Positions 54,494 through 62,372 of a stretch of DNA of 64,000 bases are shown here, piece after piece (the stretch's first letter is position 1; every line of letters begins with the position of its first letter). The translations under genes were made by a program, and so were the position numbers. Under the pieces are notes generated by a model that searched no databases, had not been told where the DNA came from, and saw only the letters and a list, made by a program, of their open reading frames with translations. Source of the DNA: JAFALK01 sp042701975 (GTDB lineage: Bacteria; Pseudomonadota; Gammaproteobacteria; Burkholderiales; Burkholderiaceae_C); assembly GCA_042701975.1 (NCBI GenBank), contig CP170561.1, positions 2,976,001-3,040,000 of the forward strand. The letters run 5' to 3'.

Positions 54494-57328
54494 TCAGGCG
54501 ATCGTGCGGGTTTCGCCTGCGCCGTACAGATTGCTTTCGCAACGGCCGCACAGGGCAGGGTGCTCAGCGCTGGTGCCGACCTCAGCGCGGTAGTGCCAGC
54601 AGCGCTCGCACTTGGCGTGGGCCGAAGGCGTGACGGCCACGGAGAACTCCTCGGCCAACACGGCATTCGCGCCTGACGTGATCAGCACGAACTTCAGGTC
54701 CTCGCCCAGGCTTTGCAGCAGGGTCAGGTCGGCGGCATTCACGCCCAGCTGGACTTCAGCCTGCAGCGACGAACCGACGGCACCCGTGGTGCGCACATCC
54801 TCGATGGCCTTGTTCACCGCATCGCGGATCTCGTGGATGCGATTCCACTTGGCAATCAGCGCTTCGTCCGGCGTGCCGTGCTTGGCGTAGGTCTGCACGA
54901 AGATCGAATCGTTCTTGCCCGTGAAGACAGTCCAGGCTTCCTCAGCCGTGAAGCTCAGGAACGGCGCCATCCAGCGCAGCATCGAATGCGTGATGTGCCA
55001 CAGCGCCGTCTGCGCCGAGCGGCGCGCCAGGCTCTTGGGGGCACTGGTGTAGAGGCGGTCCTTCAGCACGTCGAGGTAGAACGCGCCGAGGTCTTCAGAG
55101 CAGTAGACCTGCAGCTTGGACACGACCGGGTGGAACTCATAGCGCTCGTAGTGAGCCAGGATGTCGGCCTGCAGCTCGGCCATGCGGGCGAGCGCATAAC
55201 GGTCCACTTCCAGGAGCTGGTCCAGCGGCACGGCATCGGCCGCAGCATCGAAGTCGCTCACGTTGGCGAGCAGGAAGCGCAGCGTGTTACGGATGCGGCG
55301 ATAGCCGTCCACCACACGGGCGAGGATCTTGTCGTCACCGGCGATGTCGCCCGAGTAGTCGGAGGCGGCCACCCACAGACGGATGATCTCGGCGCCGAGC
55401 TTCTTGCAGGTGTCCTGCGGGTCCACGCCGTTGCCCTTGGACTTGCTCATCTTGTGGCCCTTGCTGTCCACGGTGAAGCCGTGGGTCAGCAGGCCCTTGT
55501 AGGGCGCGCGGCCGTTGAGGGCGCAGGAGATCAGCAGCGACGAGTGGAACCAGCCGCGGTGCTGGTCGTGGCCTTCTAGGTAGAGATCGGCCTCGGGGCC
55601 GGATTCATGTGCAGCGCCGGCATGGCTGCCCTTGAGCACGTGCTGGAAGGTCGAGCCGGAGTCGAACCACACGTCCAGGATGTCTTGGCCCTTGCTGTAC
55701 TGATCGGCTTCATCGCCGAGCCATTCGCGCGGATCGAGCTTGGCCCAGGCTTCGACGCCGCCTTGCTCCACCAGCTGCGCGGCGCGCTCGATGAACTCCA
55801 GCGTCTTCGCGTGCGGCTGGCCACTGTCCTTGTGCAGAAAGACGGGCAGCGGCACGCCCCAGCTGCGCTGGCGCGAGATGCACCAGTCGGGGCGGCCGGC
55901 GATCATGTCGTGCAGACGGACCTTACCGTTCTCGGGGTAGAAGCTCGTCTGCTCGATGGCGGCGAGCGCGGTCTGGCGCAGCGTCTGCGCCGCCTTGTCG
56001 ACGGTGAACACGCCGTCGCCTTCGTCCATGCGCACGAACCACTGTGCGGCGGCGCGGTAGATCACCGGCGACTTGTGGCGCCAGCAGTGCGGGTAGCTGT
56101 GGGTCAGCTTGCTATGCGCCATCAGACGGCCAGCGTCTTCCAGCGCCTTGGCGATGACCGGGTTGGCCTTCCAGATGTGCTGGCCACCGAACAGCGGCAG
56201 TTCTTTCTCGTAGACGCCGCTGCCCTGCACGGGGTTCAGGATGTCCTTGAAGTCCATGCCATGCGAGATGCAGCTCTGGAAGTCATCCAGGCCGTAGGCG
56301 GGTGCCGAGTGGACCACACCGGTGCCGTCGTCGGCCGTGGCGTAGTCGGCCAGGTAGACGGGGCTGGTGCGATCGAAGCCCGGATCGACGTGGGCCAGCG
56401 GATGCTTGAAGCGGATCAGGTCGAGGTTCTTGCCCTGCGTCGTGGCGACGACCTTGCCTTCGAGGTTCCAACGCGCCAGGCACTTCTCCACCAGCGCCTC
56501 GGCCACCATGAAGAGGCCGCGCTCCGTGTCCACCAGAGCGTATGGCAGCTCGGGGTTGAGGTTCAGCGCCTGGTTGGCGGGAATAGTCCAGGGCGTGGTT
56601 GTCCAGATGACGGTGAAGGCGTCCTTCTCCAGCTTGGGCAGGCCGAAGGCGGCGGCGAGCTTCTCGGGCTCGGCGCACAGGAAGGCGACGTCCACAGCGG
56701 GCGACTGCTTGTCCGCGTATTCGATCTCGAACTCGGCCAGCGAGGAGCCGCAGTCGAAGCACCAGTAGACGGGCTTCAGGCCGCGGTACACGAAGCCGCG
56801 CTCGAACAGGCGCTTGAGCACGCGGATCTCGCCGGCCTCGTTGGCGAAGTCCATCGTGCGATACGGGTGGTCCCAGTCGCCCAGCACGCCCAGGCGCTTG
56901 AAGTCCTCGCGCTGCTGGTCGATCTGCTCGGCGGCGTAGGCGCGGCTCTTGGCCTGCACCTCGTCGCGCGGCAGGCCGCGGCCGTAGGTCTTCTCGATCT
57001 GGTTCTCGATCGGCAGGCCGTGGCAGTCCCAGCCGGGGATGTAGGCGGCGTCATAGCCCTCGAGCTGGCGCGCCTTGACGATCATGTCCTTGAGGATCTT
57101 GTTGACCGCGTGGCCCATGTGGATCTGGCCGTTGGCGTAGGGCGGGCCGTCGTGCAGCACGAACTTCGGTCGGCCGGCGCTGGCCACGCGCAGGCGCTTG
57201 TAGCGGCCTTCGTCTTCCCAGCTCTTCACCCAGCCTGGCTCGCGCTTGGGCAGGTCGCCGCGCATGGGGAAGGGCGTGTCGGGCAGGTTCAGCGTGGAAC
57301 GGTAGTCTGGCTTGGCGGCGTCGGTCAT
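54494..57328 (-). CDS. ileS: Isoleucyl-tRNA synthetase
   Basis: Charges tRNA-Ile. The 944-residue class Ia enzyme has the HIGH motif QIHMGHAVNK near residue 65, the editing CP1 domain, the KMSKS motif KGHKMSKSKGN, the anticodon-binding region, and a C-terminal zinc finger (CERCWHYRAEV and CGRCESNLYG). Length matches E. coli IleRS (938). It follows ribF by a 84-base gap on the same strand, the usual ribF-ileS-lspA order. Confidence 0.98.
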   Translation of the reverse strand: MTDAAKPDYRSTLNLPDTPFPMRGDLPKREPGWVKSWEDEGRYKRLRVASAGRPKFVLHDGPPYANGQIHMGHAVNKILKDMIVKARQLEGYDAAYIPGWDCHGLPIENQIEKTYGRGLPRDEVQAKSRAYAAEQIDQQREDFKRLGVLGDWDHPYRTMDFANEAGEIRVLKRLFERGFVYRGLKPVYWCFDCGSSLAEFEIEYADKQSPAVDVAFLCAEPEKLAAAFGLPKLEKDAFTVIWTTTPWTIPANQALNLNPELPYALVDTERGLFMVAEALVEKCLARWNLEGKVVATTQGKNLDLIRFKHPLAHVDPGFDRTSPVYLADYATADDGTGVVHSAPAYGLDDFQSCISHGMDFKDILNPVQGSGVYEKELPLFGGQHIWKANPVIAKALEDAGRLMAHSKLTHSYPHCWRHKSPVIYRAAAQWFVRMDEGDGVFTVDKAAQTLRQTALAAIEQTSFYPENGKVRLHDMIAGRPDWCISRQRSWGVPLPVFLHKDSGQPHAKTLEFIERAAQLVEQGGVEAWAKLDPREWLGDEADQYSKGQDILDVWFDSGSTFQHVLKGSHAGAAHESGPEADLYLEGHDQHRGWFHSSLLISCALNGRAPYKGLLTHGFTVDSKGHKMSKSKGNGVDPQDTCKKLGAEIIRLWVAASDYSGDIAGDDKILARVVDGYRRIRNTLRFLLANVSDFDAAADAVPLDQLLEVDRYALARMAELQADILAHYERYEFHPVVSKLQVYCSEDLGAFYLDVLKDRLYTSAPKSLARRSAQTALWHITHSMLRWMAPFLSFTAEEAWTVFTGKNDSIFVQTYAKHGTPDEALIAKWNRIHEIRDAVNKAIEDVRTTGAVGSSLQAEVQLGVNAADLTLLQSLGEDLKFVLITSGANAVLAEEFSVAVTPSAHAKCERCWHYRAEVGTSAEHPALCGRCESNLYGAGETRTIA

Positions 57329-57412
57329 GGCGGGGCTGCGGCGTGTGGCGCCGCGATGCAGAGTTGGGGCGAGGGCGAATTTGAGAGGGGCAGTGCCGAA
57401 GCAGTGGCCCCG

Positions 57413-58396
57413 TCAAATTCGATCGCGAGTGGTCTGGCGGCGGGTGGCCAGCCAGGCGCGCGCGTCCGTCACATCCTGGCGGATGGCGGCGGTCAATGCT
57501 TCCAGGCCATCGAACTTGGCCTCGTCGCGCAGTTTGTGCAGGAATTCCACGCGGGCGATTTTACCGTAGGCCCCCTCAGGGCCCAGTTCGGCCGTCCAGT
57601 CCAGGCAATGGACTTCCAGCAGCACCCGGCCGGCGTCCTCCACCGTGGGGCGGTTGCCCAGCGAAGCCACACCGTCCAGCGGCCGATCTGCCAGGCCATG
57701 GACCCGCACCGCGAAGATGCCGTGCGCGGCCGGCTTGTCGTGGCCGAACTCCAGGTTCAGCGTCGGAAAGCTCAGCGTGCGACCCAGCTTGGCGCCGTGC
57801 ACCACGTGGCCCGAGATCGCATAGGGCCGGCCCAGCAAGGCGGCGGCGCGCTCCATCTCGCCGGCGGCCAACGCCTCGCGCACGGCCGAGCTGGACACGC
57901 GAAGGCCGTGGACCTCATAACTCATCATTCGAGCGACATCGAACCCCCGCTGCTGGCCGGCAGCATCGAGCGTGGCGTAGTCGCCCTGGCGCTTGGCCCC
58001 GAAGCGGAAGTCATCGCCCACCAGCACGTAGCGCGCGCCCAGCCCGTCTTGCAACACCTGCTGGATGAAATCCTGCGCGGGCAGCGAGGCCAGGTGCTCA
58101 TCGAAACGCAGCACCACGACCTGATCCACGCCGCAGCGTTCCAGCTCACCGAGCTTGTCGCGCAGCGTGGCGATGCGGGCTGGAGCCAGCTCGGGCTTGC
58201 CCAGCTTGTGGGCGAAGAAATCGCGTGGATGCGGCTCGAAAGTCAGCACACAGGCCGGCAGGCCGCGGTGCCGGGCTTCAGACTTGAGCAGTGCCAGCAT
58301 GGCCTGGTGGCCGCGATGCACGCCGTCGAAATTGCCGATGGTCAGCGCGCACTGGCGCGCGATGCCGGGGTGGTGGAAGCCGCGGAAGACTTGCAT
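57413..58396 (-). CDS. ribF: Bifunctional riboflavin kinase / FAD synthetase
   Basis: Converts riboflavin to FMN and then to FAD. The 327-residue protein has the adenylyltransferase motif IGNFDGVHRGHQAML near residue 22, FVLVGDDFRFGAKR-like RYVLVGDDFRFGAKRQGD, SSSAVREALAAGEMERAAALLGRPY, and the kinase domain with GRTLSFPTLNL and GVASLGNRPTV. Start MQVFRGFHHPG at 58396. No FMN riboswitch was seen, which is expected for the ribF-ileS locus. Confidence 0.96.
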   Translation of the reverse strand: MQVFRGFHHPGIARQCALTIGNFDGVHRGHQAMLALLKSEARHRGLPACVLTFEPHPRDFFAHKLGKPELAPARIATLRDKLGELERCGVDQVVVLRFDEHLASLPAQDFIQQVLQDGLGARYVLVGDDFRFGAKRQGDYATLDAAGQQRGFDVARMMSYEVHGLRVSSSAVREALAAGEMERAAALLGRPYAISGHVVHGAKLGRTLSFPTLNLEFGHDKPAAHGIFAVRVHGLADRPLDGVASLGNRPTVEDAGRVLLEVHCLDWTAELGPEGAYGKIARVEFLHKLRDEAKFDGLEALTAAIRQDVTDARAWLATRRQTTRDRI

Positions 58397-58401
58397 ATCA
58401 A

Positions 58402-58797
58402 TCAGGGAGCCTTGCAGGCCGGCATGGCGGCCATGGCGCGGTCGAAGGTGTAGACGGGAGCTGCGCTGCGCGACTGGGCCTTGGCCACGATCATGCAGTC
58501 GGCGAAGCCGGCCTTGGAATCGGCGAACAGTGCTTGCGCCTGACGCAGCACCTCGCGCGACTCGAAGCCCAGTGTGGCGTTGTCGGCCAAGGCCTTGAGT
58601 GCCTGGGCGAGTATGGCCCGGTCCAGGCCATAGGCACGATCCAAGGTCCAGGCCAGCTCGGCCAGCACGATGTCGGAGACGAAGAGCGCGTCGTCTTCGC
58701 CGGCGTGCGCGTCGAGCAGGTCGCGAGCCTTGCAGGCCTGAGCTTCGTCGTCGCGGGTCAGCAGACGAACGAGGATGTTGGTGTCCAGCGCCGGCAT
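58402..58797 (-). CDS. vapC: VapC-type PIN-domain toxin
   Basis: A 131-residue PIN-domain ribonuclease toxin. The acidic catalytic residues are seen as D5 in MPALDTNILVRLL, E in VLAELAWTL, and D in KAGFADCMIVAKA and YTFDRAM. The upstream gene encodes its AbrB-like antitoxin 4 bases away in the right order. It sits right after ribF (5 bases), so the pair was inserted into or next to the ribF operon. Start at ATG 58797; a longer frame is antisense GC-rich and rejected. Confidence 0.88.
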   Translation of the reverse strand: MPALDTNILVRLLTRDDEAQACKARDLLDAHAGEDDALFVSDIVLAELAWTLDRAYGLDRAILAQALKALADNATLGFESREVLRQAQALFADSKAGFADCMIVAKAQSRSAAPVYTFDRAMAAMPACKAP

Positions 58798-58801
58798 GAG
58801 A

Positions 58802-59050
58802 TCAGCGCTTGGCTCGCGCCTTGACGGCGGCGCCAATGCCCTCGTCCATCTCGGCCACCGTCTTGGCCTTGCGGCCTGGTGTGTGCAACAGGCCGAAGAG
58901 GCTGGCCGAGCCGCGCGCGAGCACGCGCACCCGCAGCGAACCATCCGGCTGCGGCTCGAAATCGAGCTTGGTGCCAGGCTCGATGCCGAACTGGTCGCGG
59001 ATGGCCTTGGGGACCGTCAGTTGGCCCTTGTCGGTCACGGTGGCGAGCAT
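58802..59050 (-). CDS. vapB: VapB-type AbrB/MazE antitoxin
   Basis: An 82-residue antitoxin. The N-terminal swapped-hairpin pattern DKGQLTVPKAIRDQFGIEPGTKLDFE is the AbrB fold; the C-terminus (VAEMDEGIGAAVKARAKR) is the toxin-binding tail. The stop is 4 bases before vapC, typical of toxin-antitoxin operons. No extended operator was located in the 66-base gap to the rsuA-like gene. Confidence 0.88.
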   Translation of the reverse strand: MLATVTDKGQLTVPKAIRDQFGIEPGTKLDFEPQPDGSLRVRVLARGSASLFGLLHTPGRKAKTVAEMDEGIGAAVKARAKR

Positions 59051-59116
59051 CGCGTGTTCCTTGCGAATATGGACGAATCTGGATTCTATGCTTTGGTAAG
59101 GAATCCTGATTTGTCC

Positions 59117-59836
59117 TTACTCATGGATCAGCGACGGACTGCTGACCCACGTCCATTGCCCCGGCGCCAGGTCGGCGGGCAGCACCAGCTTGCCGAACTG
59201 CGGCCTGTGCAGGCTCTCGCAGCGATTGCCCATCGCCGCCACCATGCGCTTGACCTGGTGGTACTTGCCTTCCATCAGCGTCAGGCGCAAGCCGGTTTCG
59301 TCGAAGGCCTCGGCGGCATGGGCGACGACGGTCTCGGGCGGGCGCTGGAACTTGGCGGTTTCGGGGTCGCGCAGCACCACGCCGTCGAGCAGCTTGTGCA
59401 CCTGCTCGGGCGTGACCGGGTGCTTGCAGCGCGCCTCATAGACCTTGGGCACGTGGTGCTTGGGGCTGGTGAGCTTGTGGATCAGCGTGCCGTCGTCGGT
59501 CAGCAGCAGCAGCCCGGTGGTGTCTTCGTCGAGACGGCCGATGGGCTGCACGTTGCGCTCGCGCAGCGGCGGCGGCAGCAGGCTCATCACGCTCGGGTGG
59601 TGCTTGGGTTTTTGCGAGCACTCGTAGCCGGCCGGCTTGTTCAGCAGGATCAGGGCCTTCTCGTAGTAGGGCCAGGTCTTGCCGCTGACTTCAAACGTCA
59701 GGCCCTGCGGCTCGAACTCCTCGTCCGGGTCTTCGACGACCTGGCCGTTGACGCTCACCTCGCCATGCTGGATCAGGCCCGAGCACAGCCGGCGCGTGCC
59801 GAAGCCTTGGGAGAAAAGGATGTGGGACAGCTTCAT
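59117..59836 (-). CDS. 16S rRNA pseudouridine synthase, RsuA/RluB/E/F family
   Basis: Isomerises uridine to pseudouridine in ribosomal RNA, probably U516 of 16S rRNA if this is RsuA. The 239-residue protein has an S4 RNA-binding domain (MKLSHILFSQGFGTRRLCSGLI), the catalytic GRLDEDTTGLLLLTDDG with its aspartate, and VGEGRNRQ-like MEGKYHQVKRMVAAMG. The ATG at 59836 fits the family start; an upstream ATG at 59848 is possible. The exact target (RsuA, RluE) cannot be fixed, so no name is given. Confidence 0.88.
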   Translation of the reverse strand: MKLSHILFSQGFGTRRLCSGLIQHGEVSVNGQVVEDPDEEFEPQGLTFEVSGKTWPYYEKALILLNKPAGYECSQKPKHHPSVMSLLPPPLRERNVQPIGRLDEDTTGLLLLTDDGTLIHKLTSPKHHVPKVYEARCKHPVTPEQVHKLLDGVVLRDPETAKFQRPPETVVAHAAEAFDETGLRLTLMEGKYHQVKRMVAAMGNRCESLHRPQFGKLVLPADLAPGQWTWVSSPSLIHE

Positions 59837-59869
59837 GATGTCCCGCATCGTAACGGGCCGCTCGTTTCG

Positions 59870-59986
59870 CTATTTCTTCTTCTCTTTCTTCCCTTGGTCG
59901 TAATGCCACTTGATGGCGAAGAACATGCCCGCGCCGAACACGAGAAGCTTGAACACAAGGAAAACTACAGGGAACCAATCCATCAT
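59870..59986 (-). CDS. Small (38-residue) membrane protein
   Basis: A short gene read on the minus strand: MMDWFPVVFLVFKLLVFGAG followed by MFFAIKWHYDQGKKEKKK and TAG. It has a single hydrophobic helix (about residues 5-24) and a strongly basic tail, so it is a small inner-membrane protein with a cytosolic basic end. A GGAAG ribosome site lies 7 bases before the first ATG at 59986. It is below the length usually annotated but looks real. It sits alone between the pseudouridine synthase and the cytochrome operon. Function unknown. Confidence 0.7.
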   Translation of the reverse strand: MMDWFPVVFLVFKLLVFGAGMFFAIKWHYDQGKKEKKK

Positions 59987-60038
59987 TTGAAAACTTCCAG
60001 GCTATGACTTGACACGATCTATCGTGAGGAACGCCACC

Positions 60039-61313
60039 TCAGGGCGCTCGCATCACTTCCAGCGCCGACACCGGCGCCGCCGCATTTCCCCACGACTGCC
60101 GGATGAACGTCGCCACCGCGGCGATGTCCTCGTTGCTCAGCACCTGCTTGAACGGCGGCATGCCGAAGGGCTGCGGGTTGCCCGGCGTGCTGGGCGCGAA
60201 GCCGCCCTGGCGGATCACTTGCACGAGATTGCTCGGCACGGCCAGCGTCACGGCGCGGTTGCCGGCCAGGGCCGTGTAGATGCCGGGCACGCCTTCGCCG
60301 CGCTCGCCATGGCAGGCCGCGCAGTGTTGGGCGTAGAGCCGCTTGCCCCGGGTGAGGGTGTCGAAATCGGCTGACTTGAATTCGACGCGTGGCTGCTTCT
60401 GGACGGGCAGCGCAGCGAGGTATCGCGCCATCGCGTCCAGGTCGGCAGGCGCCAGATGCTGCGTGCTGCCTGCCACCACTTCCGCCATCGGTCCGGCCAC
60501 GCTGGCGGAACCGGAGACGCCGTCGCGCAGCAGTTGCACGGCGGTGTCGTGCGCAGCCTGCTGCAGGCCCGCTTCGCCCGGATCGGCGAGCGAGGGGGCA
60601 TACCAGGCGCCGTCGGGCATCAGGCTGCCGCCGAACTCCGCTGACGCGCCCGAGCCGCCGAGGAAGTTGCGGCCCGAATGGCAGGCCGCGCAATGCCCCA
60701 GCCCCTGCACGAGGTATTTGCCGCGGTTCCAGGCGGCGCTTTGCTTCGCATCGGGCTCGAACGCCGCAGACCTGAAGAACAGCGCGCGCCAGACGGCCAG
60801 CGCGGCCTGCGTGTCGTAGGGGAAGCGCAGTGCGTGCGCTTCATTCGCCTTCACGGCTGGCGGAACGGAGCGCAAGAAGGCGTACAGCGCATCGGAGTCC
60901 TCGCGACTCACGGTCGTGAAGTTCGGATACGGGAAGGCCGGATAGAGCAGCCGCCCGTCCTTCGAGCGGCCATGGTGCATGGCGCGCCAGAACGCGGCGG
61001 AGGACCAGCTGCCGAGGCCCGTCTGTGCATCGGGCGTGATGTTGGAAGACACGATGCTGCCAAAGGGCGTGTCGATGCGACGGCCACCGGCGTAGTCGGC
61101 GCCGCCGGGCACGGTGTGGCAGCTCTTGCAGTTGCCGGCGCGCGCAAGGTAGGCGCCGCGCTGGATGGCGGCGGGCGTTATCGGCGTCGCAGCCGTTTCG
61201 ACCAGCGACCCTTCACCGCGCACGTTCAGCCAGGCGACCAGAGCCGCCACGCACAGCAGCACGACGCACAGCGCAGCCGCGCTCTTCACCAACCCTTGGC
61301 GCGAGCTCGTCAT
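60039..61313 (-). CDS. Triheme cytochrome c (alcohol/gluconate dehydrogenase cytochrome subunit type)
   Basis: A 424-residue membrane-anchored periplasmic electron carrier with three CxxCH sites: CKSCH, CAACH and CAACH, with methionine ligands likely in the segments following each. The N-terminal anchor is about 9-28. The layout is that of AdhB-type cytochrome subunits, which pass electrons from a dehydrogenase to ubiquinone, but no dehydrogenase is in the window. It overlaps the upstream cytochrome by 4 bases. Confidence 0.88.
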   Translation of the reverse strand: MTSSRQGLVKSAAALCVVLLCVAALVAWLNVRGEGSLVETAATPITPAAIQRGAYLARAGNCKSCHTVPGGADYAGGRRIDTPFGSIVSSNITPDAQTGLGSWSSAAFWRAMHHGRSKDGRLLYPAFPYPNFTTVSREDSDALYAFLRSVPPAVKANEAHALRFPYDTQAALAVWRALFFRSAAFEPDAKQSAAWNRGKYLVQGLGHCAACHSGRNFLGGSGASAEFGGSLMPDGAWYAPSLADPGEAGLQQAAHDTAVQLLRDGVSGSASVAGPMAEVVAGSTQHLAPADLDAMARYLAALPVQKQPRVEFKSADFDTLTRGKRLYAQHCAACHGERGEGVPGIYTALAGNRAVTLAVPSNLVQVIRQGGFAPSTPGNPQPFGMPPFKQVLSNEDIAAVATFIRQSWGNAAAPVSALEVMRAP

Positions 61314-62014
61314 TCGACGCTCCCGCAGCGGATCGGCAGCGGCTCGCTCGATGCGGCCTGCGGATGCGTGCCCAGCGGCAAAGTCTGCGCCGACAGCCAG
61401 CGCGCGACCAGCTTGGTTTCATCGGCGCTCAGGCGCTGCGCGACAACGGCCATGCAGTCCGGCGCCCTGGCCTTGCGCGAGCCGGTACGCCAGTCGTTGA
61501 GCTGCGACACGAGATAGCCGGCGGGCAGGGTGAGCAGCCCCGGCATGGCGGGCTGGCGGCCGGCCATGTTGTCGCCATGGCAGGAGACGCAGGCGGGGAT
61601 CTTGCGTTCGGGCGCGCCCTTGAACACGAGCTGCTCGGCCGTGCGCTGTTGCTCGGGCGTGAGATCGTGAGCGCGCGCGGCGGGGTAGGGCAGATCGAGC
61701 TCGGAGAAGTAGCGGGCGATGTCGTGCAGGTAGTCGTCCGACATGAACTCCAGCAGGTGATTCATCGTCGGGTTGGAGCGGCGGCCCTCCTTGAAGTTCT
61801 TCATCTGGTTGAAGAGATAGCCCGCCGGCTTGCCGGCGATGCGCGGGAAGTAGCCGCTGTCGGTGGCGCGGCCTTCCTTGCCGTGGCAGACGACGCAGGC
61901 CTGCATGCGCTGGGCCATGGTGTTCTGCACCACCGGCTGCACCACCGGCTGCGCCCGCGAGCCGCACACGCCGAGCAGCAAAAGACCTGCAAGAAGGAAG
62001 CGCTTCATGGCCAT
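61310..62014 (-). CDS. Diheme cytochrome c4-like protein
   Basis: A 234-residue exported protein with a signal peptide ending near GSRAQ and two heme motifs, CVVCHGKEG and CVSCHGDNM, with methionine ligands likely in QMKNF and GLLTLPAGY-like regions. This is the cytochrome c4 arrangement. It would carry electrons in the periplasm. The start may be 62014 or 62008. It abuts the DUF2970 gene directly and overlaps the triheme cytochrome, so the three form one operon. Confidence 0.88.
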   Translation of the reverse strand: MAMKRFLLAGLLLLGVCGSRAQPVVQPVVQNTMAQRMQACVVCHGKEGRATDSGYFPRIAGKPAGYLFNQMKNFKEGRRSNPTMNHLLEFMSDDYLHDIARYFSELDLPYPAARAHDLTPEQQRTAEQLVFKGAPERKIPACVSCHGDNMAGRQPAMPGLLTLPAGYLVSQLNDWRTGSRKARAPDCMAVVAQRLSADETKLVARWLSAQTLPLGTHPQAASSEPLPIRCGSVE

Positions 62015-62203
62015 TCAGTGTCCGAGCGATGAAACCGCGAGGTTCGCCAGCCCCCAGATCGTCAGTCCGAACAGCGCAGCCAGCAGCACGGCCACGCCGA
62101 TAAGCGCCAGCGGTTTTGCCTCGGCCAGCTCACGGCGCGGCGCACCGCCGCCAATGCCGATGAAGCTCCACAACACCATTCGTACATACCGGATCGGACT
62201 CAT
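62015..62203 (-). CDS. DUF2970-family small membrane protein
   Basis: A 62-residue protein with a single C-terminal helix (LIGVAVLLAALFGLTIWGLA) and the DUF2970 start VRMVLWSFIGIGGG. Members are common next to cytochrome c genes in betaproteobacteria and may help assemble or anchor them, but that is not proven. Its stop is directly followed by the cytochrome c4 ATG. It is divergent from the MocR-type regulator. Confidence 0.85.
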   Translation of the reverse strand: MSPIRYVRMVLWSFIGIGGGAPRRELAEAKPLALIGVAVLLAALFGLTIWGLANLAVSSLGH

Positions 62204-62283
62204 GATCGGACCTCGCTTTCAGGCTCCACTGTGCCAAAGCCCGCGCCGAAAGCCCAGGCTCAGATTTCGATAAAAAATAGCAG

Positions 62284-62368
62284 ATCAGATGCATTAATTC
62301 TGGATATTCCACAGTCAGGCTCATACGCCGGTACAGTGGTTCTGAAATCAGAAATTAGGCATATCAGA
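62284..62368 (+). promoter_or_regulatory. Repeated ATCAGA motif and inverted repeat in the divergent promoter
   Basis: ATCAGA occurs at 62284-62289, 62347-62352 and 62363-62368. TTCTGA-AA-TCAGAA (62340-62353) forms an inverted repeat. MocR-type regulators bind direct repeats in their own divergent promoters, so these are candidates for sites of the gene at 62373. Confidence 0.45.
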
Positions 62369-62372
62369 CTCC

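Noticed and set aside
55607..58453. 948-residue open frame on the plus strand across ileS and ribF
   Set aside because: It is antisense to two well-supported genes and arises from GC-rich third codon positions; no domain is visible.
57329..58460. FMN riboswitch before ribF
   Set aside because: No RFN-type conserved boxes were seen in the short gap upstream of ribF.
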